DNA of 64,000 nucleotides, from positions 1 to 64,000 of the forward strand of contig CACZZN010000007.1 in NCBI GenBank assembly GCA_902785705.1. Direction: 5' to 3'. Numbering within the stretch: the first letter of the stretch is position 1; each line of letters starts with the position of its first letter. The DNA is from an uncultured Veillonellaceae bacterium (lineage in GTDB: Bacteria > Bacillota > Negativicutes > Selenomonadales > Selenomonadaceae). Shown here piece after piece: positions 8,420 to 17,202 of the stretch. The notes beneath the pieces are model-generated. The model had not been told where the DNA came from. It ran no database searches and saw nothing but the letters and a program-made list of their open reading frames with translations. A program made the translations under genes and the position numbers.

Positions 8420-9157
8420 ATGATGCTGGCAAAGTTGCAGCTTGTTTTGGATACGAAATCGCTGGATTTCCGAAAAGCTTCGAGCTTGCAGGGTTTTTTG
8501 ATGGAAAGAATTGATACGGGTTATGCGGAATTGCTTCATCGCCAGCAGATGCATCCGTACAGTCAGGCCGTCCTTGCGGAAAAAGGGCAGGTCATTTGGC
8601 AGATCAGTGCACTGAATCAGACGGCACTTGAGCAGATTGTGCGGCCTATGATGAGCGTCGATCTCATCCGCCTGCATCGGGAAAAACATCCGATTTGTAT
8701 ATTGGAGAAACATTTGACCACTCTGGAAGATGGCGAGCTGCTGCAAGAATTTTATGGGAAAACGGCTGAGATGAATTTGACCGTAGAATTCCTTGCTCCG
8801 ACGGCATTCCGCCAACATGGACGCTATGTCATCCTGCCCGATGTGAGGCTTATCTGCCAAAATCTCATGATGCGACAGTCTGTTCTGATGGAGAGGATTG
8901 ACATGATGGATGAGGAGACCATGGAGCAGCTTGTGTCGGAGTGCATGATCGTGAGGCATCGGATACGTTCCATGATTTTTCCGGCAGAACGGACAACGAT
9001 ACCGGGATTTGTCGGGATGGTGACATTCCGCTGCTTCGGAACGAAGACTATGGCGCGGTACTTGCGGCTTCTGCTGCGCTTCGGGGAGTTTTCGGGCGTT
9101 GGAATCAAGACCGGCATGGGCATGGGAGCAATTCGGATTCGGAGGGATGAAGGGTGA
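8420..9157 (+). CDS. cas6: CRISPR pre-crRNA endoribonuclease Cas6
   Basis: About 245 aa. Cas6 cuts the CRISPR transcript inside each repeat to leave the 8-nt 5' handle. The C-terminal half has the RAMP pattern: a GFVGMVTFRCFG strand, then LLRFGEFSGVGIKTGMGMGAI, the glycine-rich loop characteristic of Cas6. The catalytic residues are not obvious without an alignment. The frame is open further upstream. ATG 8420 or 8423 fits the usual N-terminal strand (MLAKLQLVL) with a GGAAG site, while GTG 8375 has a better-placed GGGAGG. First gene of the type III-A operon; its stop overlaps the GTG start of cas10. Confidence 0.85.
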   Translation: MMLAKLQLVLDTKSLDFRKASSLQGFLMERIDTGYAELLHRQQMHPYSQAVLAEKGQVIWQISALNQTALEQIVRPMMSVDLIRLHREKHPICILEKHLTTLEDGELLQEFYGKTAEMNLTVEFLAPTAFRQHGRYVILPDVRLICQNLMMRQSVLMERIDMMDEETMEQLVSECMIVRHRIRSMIFPAERTTIPGFVGMVTFRCFGTKTMARYLRLLLRFGEFSGVGIKTGMGMGAIRIRRDEG

Positions 9158-11517
9158 TAGAGGAACGCAGGCTCCGGTTGACGATGGGGGCGCTTCTGCA
9201 CGATATCGGAAAAGTGGTCTATCGTGCGGCAGAGGAACAAACGAGGCACGAAATCAGCGGACGGGATTTCGTGGCCGAGGGGAGCATGAAGTTAAAGGAA
9301 AAAGAAATCATGGACTGCGTGCGCTACCATCACGCAAGGGACATGAAGAACGCGGAACTGGCGCAGGATGCATTGGCCTATATCGTATATATGGCGGACA
9401 ATCTCGCCGCCGCCACAGACAGGAGAAAGGCGGGGGACGAATCGGGGCAGGGAAAAACGTTTGACCGCAGGATGCCTCTGGCTCCTGTATTCAACCGTTT
9501 GAATGGTAACGATGGCAACTGGTACTACGCTCCATCGAAAACCAATGTGGAACGGGATATCAATTATCCAGAGGAGGAACGCCACGATTTTGACGCCTCA
9601 TATTATCGGGATATCCTGCGAAAGATTGATGATAATCTGAAAGGCATGGAATGCTCGGAACATTATATACAATCTCTGATGGATGTGCTGGAGGCCAACC
9701 TTTCCTTTGTGCCGTCCTCGACGAATGAGCAAGAACTGCCGGATATCTCACTATATGATCATTTGAAGCTGACAGCCGCGTTTGCGGGATGTATCCACGC
9801 ATATCTCGAAGCCGGCGAAGAAAGGGATTATCGTCGTGTCCTGTTTCGGGAAGGAACGAAGTTTTATCAAGAGAAGGCATTCCTATTCGCCATTCTTGAT
9901 TTGTCGGGTGTGCAAAGCTTTCTTTATACGATCACAACGAAGAAAGCTTTGAAGAATCTTCGGGCGAGATCCTTCTATATGGATATTTTGATGGAGCATC
10001 TTGCAGATGAGCTCTTGGAAGATCTTGGGCTGACACGGGCCAATTTGCTCTACAGTGGCGGAGGGAATTGCAAGCTGCTGTTGCCGAATACAGAGCAGAC
10101 GAGGCAGAAATTTTCCGATTTCCTCCATCGGGCGAATCAATGGTTCCTGGAGCATTTCGATATCTCGCTTTATCTGGCGGGGAGTTATGAGGAATGCAGC
10201 GGTGATAATCTGAAGGATGTGCCGGAGGGAAGCTATCAGTCATTGCATATACATTTGGCGCAAAAGCTTTCCGATCACAAGGCAGGGCGCTACACAGCAG
10301 AAGAAATCCTGCAGCTCAACCAAAAAAACGCCGAAAATACCGTCAGGGAGTGCAAAGTATGCCGCAGGGCGGGCGCTGTGGATGAAGATGACTGTTGTTC
10401 GATATGTGCGGCGTTGCAGCAGTTTTCCGCGCATATACTGAACGATGCGTTTTTCATGACCGTGCGAGGAGAGATGACGGAGGGGCTGCCATTGCCCGGA
10501 GGGTATTCCCTGATTGGCGGGAATCGGGAGAAGGTGCTGGAACTGCAAAAAGCCAATATGGCAAAGCGTATTTATGGGAAAAACAGATTCTATACAGGCA
10601 AAGGACTTGCGACAAAACTCTGGGTGGGAGACTATCATGCGGAAGATGAATTCAAGGAACTTGCAGCGCAGAGCGAGGGCATACAGCGGCTTGGCATTCT
10701 GCGGGCCGATGTAGATGATTTGGGACAGACCTTCGCTGCGGGGTTTGCAAGCGAAAAATATGGGAACCGCTATATGACACTTTCAAGGACAGCGGCATTG
10801 TCGCGGCAGCTCTCTATGTTCTTTAAGCTGCATATCCGGAAATTACTGGAGCGGCCAGCATATATACTTTCGGACAAGAACAAGGAACAACGCCATGCTG
10901 CGATTGTCTATTCGGGCGGTGACGACCTGTTCATTGTCGGAGCATGGGATGATGTACTGGAGCTATCCATCGATCTTCGGCGGGCTCTGGAACGCTATAC
11001 GGAGGGGACGCTTACGATATCCGCAGGCATCGGCGTTTATCCCGAAAACTATCCGGTCAGCGCGATGGCAGAGGAAACCGCACGTTTGGAAGAGGCATCC
11101 AAGGGTCTTTCGGGAAAATCCGCTGTGACGCTTTTTGATGAAAGTGGCAGTGAAACGTATCATTGGAAGGAATTAGAGGAAGGGGTATTCGGGGAGAAAT
11201 ATCGGGAAATTTCCGAATTCTTTGCGGACACCGAGGAGCGCGGGAAGAATTTCCTCTATCGTATCTTGCTTCTCCTGCGCGGTCGCGAGAAGAAAATCAA
11301 TTTTGCACGCTATGTTTACTTGCTATCACGCATGGAGCCGGATCATAGAAGCAGTACGGAGCAACGAGCGCGCTATCGCGCATTTGCTTCGAGGATGCTG
11401 CAGTGGATTCAAAGGGATGAGGACGCAAGACAACTGGCAACGGCAATCCAGATTTATGTGTATCTTATGCGAGAAAAGGGCGGAACGGAGGATGGTCATG
11501 AAAATCATAACCAATGA
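9154..11517 (+). CDS. csm1: Type III-A CRISPR protein Cas10/Csm1
   Basis: A 787-aa large subunit of the Csm complex. An N-terminal HD domain carries HDIGK (His16-Asp17), expected to cut single-stranded DNA. A palm/cyclase domain carries YSGGDDLF with GGDD at residues 588-591, which makes cyclic oligoadenylates when target RNA is bound. A zinc-ribbon-like CKVC...CCSIC segment lies near 410-430, and RADVDDLGQ marks the start of the second palm. Both active sites look intact. The GTG start overlaps the cas6 stop. The csm2 gene starts within the last 20 nt, so the operon is tightly coupled. Confidence 0.95.
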   Translation: MIEERRLRLTMGALLHDIGKVVYRAAEEQTRHEISGRDFVAEGSMKLKEKEIMDCVRYHHARDMKNAELAQDALAYIVYMADNLAAATDRRKAGDESGQGKTFDRRMPLAPVFNRLNGNDGNWYYAPSKTNVERDINYPEEERHDFDASYYRDILRKIDDNLKGMECSEHYIQSLMDVLEANLSFVPSSTNEQELPDISLYDHLKLTAAFAGCIHAYLEAGEERDYRRVLFREGTKFYQEKAFLFAILDLSGVQSFLYTITTKKALKNLRARSFYMDILMEHLADELLEDLGLTRANLLYSGGGNCKLLLPNTEQTRQKFSDFLHRANQWFLEHFDISLYLAGSYEECSGDNLKDVPEGSYQSLHIHLAQKLSDHKAGRYTAEEILQLNQKNAENTVRECKVCRRAGAVDEDDCCSICAALQQFSAHILNDAFFMTVRGEMTEGLPLPGGYSLIGGNREKVLELQKANMAKRIYGKNRFYTGKGLATKLWVGDYHAEDEFKELAAQSEGIQRLGILRADVDDLGQTFAAGFASEKYGNRYMTLSRTAALSRQLSMFFKLHIRKLLERPAYILSDKNKEQRHAAIVYSGGDDLFIVGAWDDVLELSIDLRRALERYTEGTLTISAGIGVYPENYPVSAMAEETARLEEASKGLSGKSAVTLFDESGSETYHWKELEEGVFGEKYREISEFFADTEERGKNFLYRILLLLRGREKKINFARYVYLLSRMEPDHRSSTEQRARYRAFASRMLQWIQRDEDARQLATAIQIYVYLMREKGGTEDGHENHNQ

Positions 11518-11878
11518 GAATTATGTGGACAAAGCGGAGCAGGTCATAGACAGCTTATTGAAGGACAGGCAGGACAAGTTTTTGTTGACAACTTCAAAAA
11601 TTAGGAGTTTGCTTTCCATGACGGCAGATATTTATAATAAAGCCATGTTGCTAAATAGCAACGTGTTAACAGATTCCGTCAAGGAACGGCTTTCTTATTT
11701 GCGGGTTCGTTGTTTATATGAGTCGGGAAGAGAACCTGCTGTCAAGGATTTTGTGAAAAAGAGTGGTTTGCTAGAACGATTGTCAGAGATTGAAAGTCGC
11801 ACAGACTACATACTGTTCAGTCATTATATGGAGGCATTGGTGGCGTGGCATAGATACAATGGCGGTAAAGACGCATAG
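11498..11878 (+). CDS. csm2: Type III-A small subunit Csm2
   Basis: About 126 aa, all-helical and charged, in the fixed position between csm1 and csm3. The segment KFLLTTSKIRSLLSMTADIYN matches the conserved Csm2 N-terminal helix pattern (LT.SKIR.L). The usual Csm2 role is to line the inner filament of the effector and contact target RNA. ATG 11498 was chosen because GGAGG at 11487-11491 is 6 nt upstream. The longer frame to 11222 only shadows csm1. Confidence 0.85.
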   Translation: MKIITNENYVDKAEQVIDSLLKDRQDKFLLTTSKIRSLLSMTADIYNKAMLLNSNVLTDSVKERLSYLRVRCLYESGREPAVKDFVKKSGLLERLSEIESRTDYILFSHYMEALVAWHRYNGGKDA

Positions 11879-11889
11879 GAGGCACAGAG

Positions 11890-12573
11890 ATGTACGGGAA
11901 AATTGAGATTACAGGTGAAATCGAAGTGGTGACAGGACTCCATATCGGCGGTTCCAATGCCTTTGCGGCGATTGGGGCGGTGGATTCGCCCGTGGTGCGT
12001 GACATCCGGACGAACCAGCCTATGCTACCGGGAAGTTCTTTCAAAGGTAAGTTGCGTTCCCTTTTGGCAAAGACATATAACGACACCGTGGTGAAGCAGG
12101 ATTGGGATCATCCAAGGATCACGCGGCTGTTTGGCATGGCGCAGAAGGAGCATGCGAAGTGCAGCCGCCTGTTGTTTTCGGATATGATGCTGACAGAGGC
12201 TTCGGTGCAGTCTCTGTGGGAGAGAGATTTGGATTTCACAGAGGTGAAGTTCGAGAACACTATCAACCGCATGACGGCTGTCGCGAATCCCAGGCAGATT
12301 GAGCGTGTCGTGCGCGGCACACGCTTTGGAATGGATTTGATCTATACGATGGAACGGGGGGCAGACGAGAACGAGATACAGGAGGATTTCCAGACCCTAG
12401 CCGATGGGATGAAACTGCTGCGCTACGATTATCTGGGAGGGCATGGTTCACGCGGTTACGGAAAAGTCTGCTTCCACGATGTATTGGCGGAGCTTGTTGT
12501 CGGAGATGCGGAGGAAAGTCTGATGGACAAAATCAATGCGATGCTCCGGGATGCCTGCGGCGGGGAGAAATGA
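11890..12573 (+). CDS. csm3: Type III-A RAMP backbone RNase Csm3
   Basis: A 227-aa RAMP protein that forms the crRNA-binding backbone and cuts target RNA at 6-nt steps. LHIGGSNAFAAIGAVDSPVVRD near the N terminus is the family hallmark. Asp32 in GAVDSP corresponds to the catalytic aspartate known from other Csm3 proteins, so target-RNA cleavage should be active. The motif PGSSFKGKLRSLL follows, and the glycine-rich YLGGHGSRGYGK lies near the C terminus. AGGAGG at 11877-11882 overlaps the csm2 stop. Confidence 0.95.
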   Translation: MYGKIEITGEIEVVTGLHIGGSNAFAAIGAVDSPVVRDIRTNQPMLPGSSFKGKLRSLLAKTYNDTVVKQDWDHPRITRLFGMAQKEHAKCSRLLFSDMMLTEASVQSLWERDLDFTEVKFENTINRMTAVANPRQIERVVRGTRFGMDLIYTMERGADENEIQEDFQTLADGMKLLRYDYLGGHGSRGYGKVCFHDVLAELVVGDAEESLMDKINAMLRDACGGEK

Positions 12574-12582
12574 GGGTGCGCT

Positions 12583-13542
12583 ATGGAGTATAGCATTTAT
12601 CGCATGGTTTTCCAGCATGGGGTGCATTTCGGGCGTACTACGCTGGAAAGCTCGGAAATGTCTTTTCAGGCAGACCGGCTCTTCTCCGCTCTATGCATGG
12701 AGGCTCTGTCCGAAGGCGAAACAACTTTTTCAAGATTGGTTGCATGGGCGAAAAACGGGGAACTTCTGCTTTCTGACGCGTTTCCTTACCGTGGGAAGGA
12801 ATATTTTCTGCCGAAGCCAATGGCAAGGCGTGATGATTTGGCACAGGCAGGGCATTCGAAGATGATAGACTTGAAGATGCGGAAAAAGTATAAAAAACTG
12901 GCATATGTGCCTTTTCGTGTGTTCCCGCATTTCATGAAAAAGAATTTCCGTTTGGAAGAGTTGGGAAATCAGGTATTCGGGAAGTACGAAACGAAAACTT
13001 CTGTTTTCTTGGGTGACGGTGCCGATGCCATGCCATATAGAATCGGAGGGTTTTGCTTCTCTCAGGGACTGGAAGGACAGGGAGATTGTGGACTATATGT
13101 TCTGACGGGGACAGAAACACGGGAGCAGAAAAATCTGCTGGATAACCTGATGGATATGCTGGCGCTTTCCGGCATAGGGGGGCGTCGCTCGTCAGGCTTG
13201 GGAAGATTTGAGGTATATCATGCTGATTTGCCGAAAGAAATATTGGCATGCCTGCGGGGTGAACATTCCTTGTATATGACACTGTCTGTTGCCCTGCCGA
13301 AGGATGAGGAACTGGAACATGCGATGACAGGAGCGAGATATCTGCTGTCGAAACGCAGCGGATTTATCGCCTCCGAGAGATATGCGGACGAATTCCACCG
13401 CAAAAAAGATATTTACGCTTTTCAGGCAGGCTCCTGCTTTAAAACACGTTTTCAAGGACAGGTAGCGGATGTTTCGCAAAAAGGCGGGCGGCATCCGGTG
13501 TACCGTTATTTGCAGCCGCTGTTTGTGGGGTTGGATCAATGA
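12583..13542 (+). CDS. csm4: Type III-A RAMP protein Csm4
   Basis: A 319-aa Cas5-like RAMP that caps the 5'-handle end of the crRNA and docks Cas10. The N-terminal strand, then FGRTTLESSEMSFQADRLFSAL, and the glycine-rich SGIGGRRSSGLGRFE near residues 195-212 fit Csm4. It starts 9 nt after csm3, and its stop overlaps the csm5 start (ATGA). Confidence 0.92.
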   Translation: MEYSIYRMVFQHGVHFGRTTLESSEMSFQADRLFSALCMEALSEGETTFSRLVAWAKNGELLLSDAFPYRGKEYFLPKPMARRDDLAQAGHSKMIDLKMRKKYKKLAYVPFRVFPHFMKKNFRLEELGNQVFGKYETKTSVFLGDGADAMPYRIGGFCFSQGLEGQGDCGLYVLTGTETREQKNLLDNLMDMLALSGIGGRRSSGLGRFEVYHADLPKEILACLRGEHSLYMTLSVALPKDEELEHAMTGARYLLSKRSGFIASERYADEFHRKKDIYAFQAGSCFKTRFQGQVADVSQKGGRHPVYRYLQPLFVGLDQ

Positions 13543-14651
13543 AGGATATTTTAACGCGATACAAGGTGACGCTGACAGCAAGAGGGCCGGTTTTTGTCGG
13601 AAGCGGTACAGAGATCAACAAGAAGGAATACATCATATTGCCCTCGAAAAAAGTTATCATCATGGATATGGCAAAATTGTACGGTCTGGCTCAGAGACAG
13701 GGAAAAACGAAGGATTTTGAAGTCTATATGCTGAGCCCTCAAGGGAGTCTGGAAGGGTGGCTGAAAAAGGAAGAACTGTATGAGGCAGCGCAGGAGAGTT
13801 GTGTTCGCTATGCCTTAGATATGGGGGATACACAGCTCACGCGAGGCAGGCGGACACAACTTATGGCCTGCATGAAGGATGTTTACGGCAAGCCGTATAT
13901 CCCAGGGAGCACGCTGAAGGGGATGCTGCGGGGAATCTTGGCGACAGCGAGACTGTTGCAGGATGAACGCCTGCGTGGAAGGATGCGAAATAATCTGCAG
14001 GAACACCTTGGGGATCGTGCCAAACGGACACATTATCTCTCCCAAACGAATCGCAGGATAGAGCAGGAACTGTTCCGTACCTTGAAAAGAGAGCATACAA
14101 AATGGGAGGATGCTGTCAATGATGAGCTTTCGGGGCTGATTGTGAGCGATTCGGAACCGTTGGAGCCGGAGCGGCTGGTATTGGCGCAAAAGGTGGAGCG
14201 CAGAGTGGACGGAGAGGAACGGACGCTGAATCTGCTGAGGGAATCCCTGCGTCCGGGGACAGAAATTTGTTTCCATTTGACCATCGACAGCAGCCGGTGC
14301 CATGAGACGGAGAAAAGTATTCTTGCGGCCATTGAGATATTCGATGAGGCGTACAATAAGAACTTTTTGCAGGTGTTCAGCGGCATGGGGCGTTTACGCC
14401 CATGGCAGGTCTTTGTGGGAGGAGGAAGCGGTTTCGTCGGAAAAACTTTGGTCTATCCGCTTCTTGGGAAACAGGCGGGACTGGATGCTACCGTGCAGAT
14501 CTTTGACCAAACCGGAGTGCCATTCAGTCATAAGCATAAAGAGGACAAGAGAATGGGAGCATCTCCGCATATCCTGAAATGCAGTTGGTATGCAGGCAGG
14601 ACGTTGCAGATGGGACTGTGCGATTTTGCCATGGAGAGGCAGGAATTATGA
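13539..14651 (+). CDS. csm5: Type III-A RAMP protein Csm5
   Basis: A 370-aa RAMP at the 3' end of the crRNA, a position known to be needed for crRNA maturation. Family features seen are LTARGPVFVGSGTEINKKEY at the N terminus, PYIPGSTLKGMLRGIL near residues 120-138, and GGGSGFVGKTLVYPLLG near 290-310. Last gene of the effector operon. The CRISPR leader begins directly after its stop, so the array may be partly read from the operon. Confidence 0.92.
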   Translation: MKDILTRYKVTLTARGPVFVGSGTEINKKEYIILPSKKVIIMDMAKLYGLAQRQGKTKDFEVYMLSPQGSLEGWLKKEELYEAAQESCVRYALDMGDTQLTRGRRTQLMACMKDVYGKPYIPGSTLKGMLRGILATARLLQDERLRGRMRNNLQEHLGDRAKRTHYLSQTNRRIEQELFRTLKREHTKWEDAVNDELSGLIVSDSEPLEPERLVLAQKVERRVDGEERTLNLLRESLRPGTEICFHLTIDSSRCHETEKSILAAIEIFDEAYNKNFLQVFSGMGRLRPWQVFVGGGSGFVGKTLVYPLLGKQAGLDATVQIFDQTGVPFSHKHKEDKRMGASPHILKCSWYAGRTLQMGLCDFAMERQEL

Positions 14652-14833
14652 GATTGTTGTCGAATGGTATGGTGCAGGGAACATCAGTGGCCGCCGATAT
14701 TTTCCCCCGCGCCTTGGGATTCTTGGGTTCCAGCGGTTTCGAGGGGAAGCGGGGCAGGAAATCTTCCCGAAAAAGATTTTCCCCCGCAAATCGGCATTTC
14801 AGCCCTTGCGCCGCAAGGGATTTCAAACCAAGG
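14652..14833 (+). promoter_or_regulatory. CRISPR leader region
   Basis: 182 bp between csm5 and the first repeat. It contains two foldbacks (AAATCTT 14759-14765 with 14773-14779; CCCTTGC 14803-14809 with 14813-14819, a 3-nt loop, ending 15 nt before repeat 1) and a direct repeat ATTTTCCCCCGC near 14697 and 14776. Leader status is inferred from array orientation. It is unusually GC-rich for a leader. No clear promoter was seen. Confidence 0.5.
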
Positions 14834-15685
14834 ATTTCGAAATCGAATCTCCGTAAGGAGACGGAAACCAGGCAAAGGAGCAGAAGCAGAAGGAGCGCGA
14901 GGCAAAGCTATTTCGAAATCGAATCTCCGTAAGGAGACGGAAACTGTAGTATGCTGTACCGGATGATTCGTTGTATTTGAGAATTTCGAAATCGAATCTC
15001 CGTAAGGAGACGGAAACAACCACACCCACACATTCATCATAGCTTCTTGCATAGTTTCCAATTTCGAAATCGAATCTCCGTAAGGAGACGGAAACGATAG
15101 TTGAGATTTGCCCTCTAAAATCTCTTCACTCATCCGATTTCGAAATCGAATCTCCGTAAGGAGACGGAAACTCCTTATCTTCATCAACTGCCAGTTTTCT
15201 CTTGTCATGATTTCGAAATCGAATCTCCGTAAGGAGACGGAAACCGTCCACATAAATCAACCCTTGCAACTGTCGTATCGTAGCATTTCGAAATTGAATC
15301 TCCGTAAGGAGACGGAAACCCTATCACTTGTAAAATCTCCCTCAAATCTTGCAACAACAGATTTCGAAATCGAATCTCCGTAAGGAGACGGAAACATAGT
15401 ATCCATTTTCATTCATGCAGTGATAAGCATTTATTTCGAAATCGAATCTCCGTAAGGAGACGGAAACTAAGAGTTCCCGATAAAGCTGTTCACAATCTGT
15501 TCCATATTTCGAAATCGAATCTCCGTAAGGAGACGGAAACGCTTCGAGCATAGAGGTTATGGCGGTTATTGTGTCTGCGGATTTCGAAATCGAATCTCCG
15601 TAAGGAGACGGAAACCATCTTCATACGCGCCTTCATGATTTTCCAGTTTTATTTCGAAATCGAATCTCCGTAAGGAGACGGAAAC
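14834..15685 (+). CRISPR. Type III-A CRISPR array, 12 repeats and 11 spacers
   Basis: 35-nt repeats start at 14834, 14910, 14983, 15061, 15137, 15210, 15285, 15361, 15433, 15506, 15581 and 15651. All are identical except the seventh, which has one C-to-T change. Spacers are 35-43 nt. Each repeat opens with the 10-nt palindrome ATTTCGAAAT and carries a hairpin TCTCC-GTAA-GGAGA. It ends in ACGGAAAC, the same 8-nt handle known from Streptococcus thermophilus Csm crRNAs, which sets transcription on the plus strand with the leader at 14652-14833. Cas6 cleavage is expected at the 3' base of the stem. Spacer 1 (14869-14909) is purine-rich. Confidence 0.97.
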
Positions 15686-15999
15686 AATATGTTGAAAAAT
15701 CGTTTACAGGGGAAACTGAGGAAATCGATTATCATTTTTATCTGCCCGTTCCGAAGGAGAAGGTGGACTACATGACTTTCCAGATGAGAATTGATGAAGA
15801 GCGGGATGAAGCGCGGGAAGAAGGACGCAAGGAAGGACGCGAGGAGGGGCTCAAAGAGGAACGCCATAGCGGCATCCGTGCCCTGATCGCAACGATGAAG
15901 GAATTATCCGTGAGTCAGACACAGGCAGTCGAACAGGTGATGAAGCGCTATTCCCTGTCTCATGAGGATGCTGTTGCTGTTGTTCAGACCAATTGGTAA
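15686..15999 (+). pseudogene. Truncated Rpn-family (PD-(D/E)XK transposase-like) remnant
   Basis: The frame ending at 15999 reads through the last repeat and encodes a C-terminal tail only. It has a predicted ETEEIDYHFYLPVPKEKVDY stretch, then a highly charged RDEAREEGRKEGREEG coiled segment, then a short helical end with SVSQTQAVEQVMKRYSLS. This tail is typical of Rpn/transposase-like nucleases, whose N-terminal nuclease domain is missing here. An internal GTG (15763) could allow a 78-aa product, but no function is expected. Its presence between array and cas1 suggests a past insertion or rearrangement. Confidence 0.55.
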
Positions 16000-16030
16000 T
16001 GCTCATTCATCACGCTGGATTCTGCCATCC

Positions 16031-16052
16031 ATTCTTCGTAAGGAGACAAAGC
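16031..16052 (+). repeat. Orphan degenerate CRISPR-repeat fragment
   Basis: ATTCTTCGTAAGGAGACAAAGC lines up with the last 22 nt of the repeat, with the core CGTAAGGAGAC intact (shown here in pieces: ATTCTT, CGTAAGGAGAC, AAAGC). It lies 345 bp after the end of the array. It may be the old terminal repeat of a once longer array. Confidence 0.5.
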
Positions 16053-16055
16053 GAA

Positions 16056-16087
16056 GGGGCTGTCGCATTATTACGTGCGACAGCCCC
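16056..16087. terminator. Strong hairpin between array and cas1
   Basis: A perfect 12-bp stem (16056-16067 with 16076-16087; arm GGGGCTGTCGCA) and an 8-nt loop. There is no T-tract on the plus side. It lies 26 nt before the cas1 start, so it may end array transcripts or affect cas1 translation. Confidence 0.5.
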
Positions 16088-16113
16088 GTCTGTGTAACCA
16101 TGGGGGTGTGTTA

Positions 16114-17202
16114 GTGAGTATTTTATATGTTTCCGATGCAGGAACAGAACTTGGTATTGAGGAAAATCGGATTGTTGCGCATTATCCCGATGGGATGAAG
16201 CGCACGATACCGATTGAGACGGTGGAGAGCATTACGCTTTTGACAAAGGCGCATATCTCGGTGCCTTGCATGGAGGCGTGCTTGAAACGGGGGATTTCCG
16301 TATCTTTTTTCTCGAAGGGAGGGCGGTATTTTGGGAGGCTGCTTTCCACAGGGCATGTGAATGCGGCGTTGCAACGGAAGCAGAGCGCACTTTACGATAC
16401 ACCGTTTGCCTTGGCTCTTGCCAAAAGAATCATCCATGCAAAGACCCGAAATCAGATTGTCGTATTGCGGCGCTATGCCCATAGCAGGGGTGTCGATGTT
16501 GAGGATTTGATATCCAAGATGCTGGTTTTTGGCAAGAAATTGGACACTGCGGATACGATGGAGCAGTTAAGCGGATATGAAGGGCAGTGCGCGAAACTGT
16601 ATTTCCGTGGGCTTGCCAGATGTATTGAGCCGGAATTTGCATTTCATGGCAGGAGCCGTCGCCCGCCGATGGATGAATTCAATTCGCTCATCAGCCTTGG
16701 GTATTCTATCTTGATGAATGAGATTTATGCAGAAATTGAAAATAAAGGACTGAATCCTTACTTCGGATTCATGCACAGAGATGCAGAAAACCATCCGACT
16801 TTGGCAAGCGATATCATCGAGGAATGGCGAGCTGTGCTCATTGATTCGATGGCAATGAGCCTAATCAACGGACATGAAATCTCGAAGGAGGATTTCCGCA
16901 TGGGAGATGATGAGCATCCGGGATGCTTTTTGACGAAAAACGGACTGAACATTTTCTTGAAAAAACTGGAAAAGAAACTTCAGTCGCAAGTGAAATATCT
17001 CTCCTATGTGAGCAATGCGATCAGTTTCCGGCGAGCCATTGCCTTGCAGCTTGGAAGGCTTTCGGAGGCAATTCGAAGGGAGGAGGCAATATCGGGAAAT
17101 ATTGCGATAGTGAGGACAGCATACGTGTTTATCGTATTCATGGAAGGGGGCAGGTCTATCAGTGGGGACGGAAGGAAGAGGCGGAGGATGAGGAGGTGGT
17201 GA
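16114..17202 (+). CDS. cas1: CRISPR integrase Cas1, C terminus altered
   Basis: About 362 aa. Cas1 inserts new spacers together with Cas2. The catalytic set is present: Glu156 in GYEGQ, His221 in GFMHRD, Asp233 in ASDIIEEWR. The GTG 16114 start follows GGGGGT at 16102-16107; a GTG at 16108 is an alternative. Up to about residue 323 (QLGRLSEAIRREE) the sequence is normal. After that it becomes a basic, low-complexity tail ending GRKRRRMRRW that does not look like Cas1. In another frame the same DNA encodes a Cas2-like end, which suggests that a deletion joined the two genes. Confidence 0.88.
   Translation: MSILYVSDAGTELGIEENRIVAHYPDGMKRTIPIETVESITLLTKAHISVPCMEACLKRGISVSFFSKGGRYFGRLLSTGHVNAALQRKQSALYDTPFALALAKRIIHAKTRNQIVVLRRYAHSRGVDVEDLISKMLVFGKKLDTADTMEQLSGYEGQCAKLYFRGLARCIEPEFAFHGRSRRPPMDEFNSLISLGYSILMNEIYAEIENKGLNPYFGFMHRDAENHPTLASDIIEEWRAVLIDSMAMSLINGHEISKEDFRMGDDEHPGCFLTKNGLNIFLKKLEKKLQSQVKYLSYVSNAISFRRAIALQLGRLSEAIRREEAISGNIAIVRTAYVFIVFMEGGRSISGDGRKRRRMRRW

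Noticed and set aside
14648-14932. A small frame starting in the csm5 stop (ATGA) and running into the array
   Set aside because: It reads through the leader, repeat 1 and spacer 1, ending in repeat 2. The peptide is basic with no family pattern. CRISPR repeats give open frames by chance.
15108-15383. Frames within the CRISPR array on both strands
   Set aside because: Made of translated repeat units; no ribosome site or independent coding signal.
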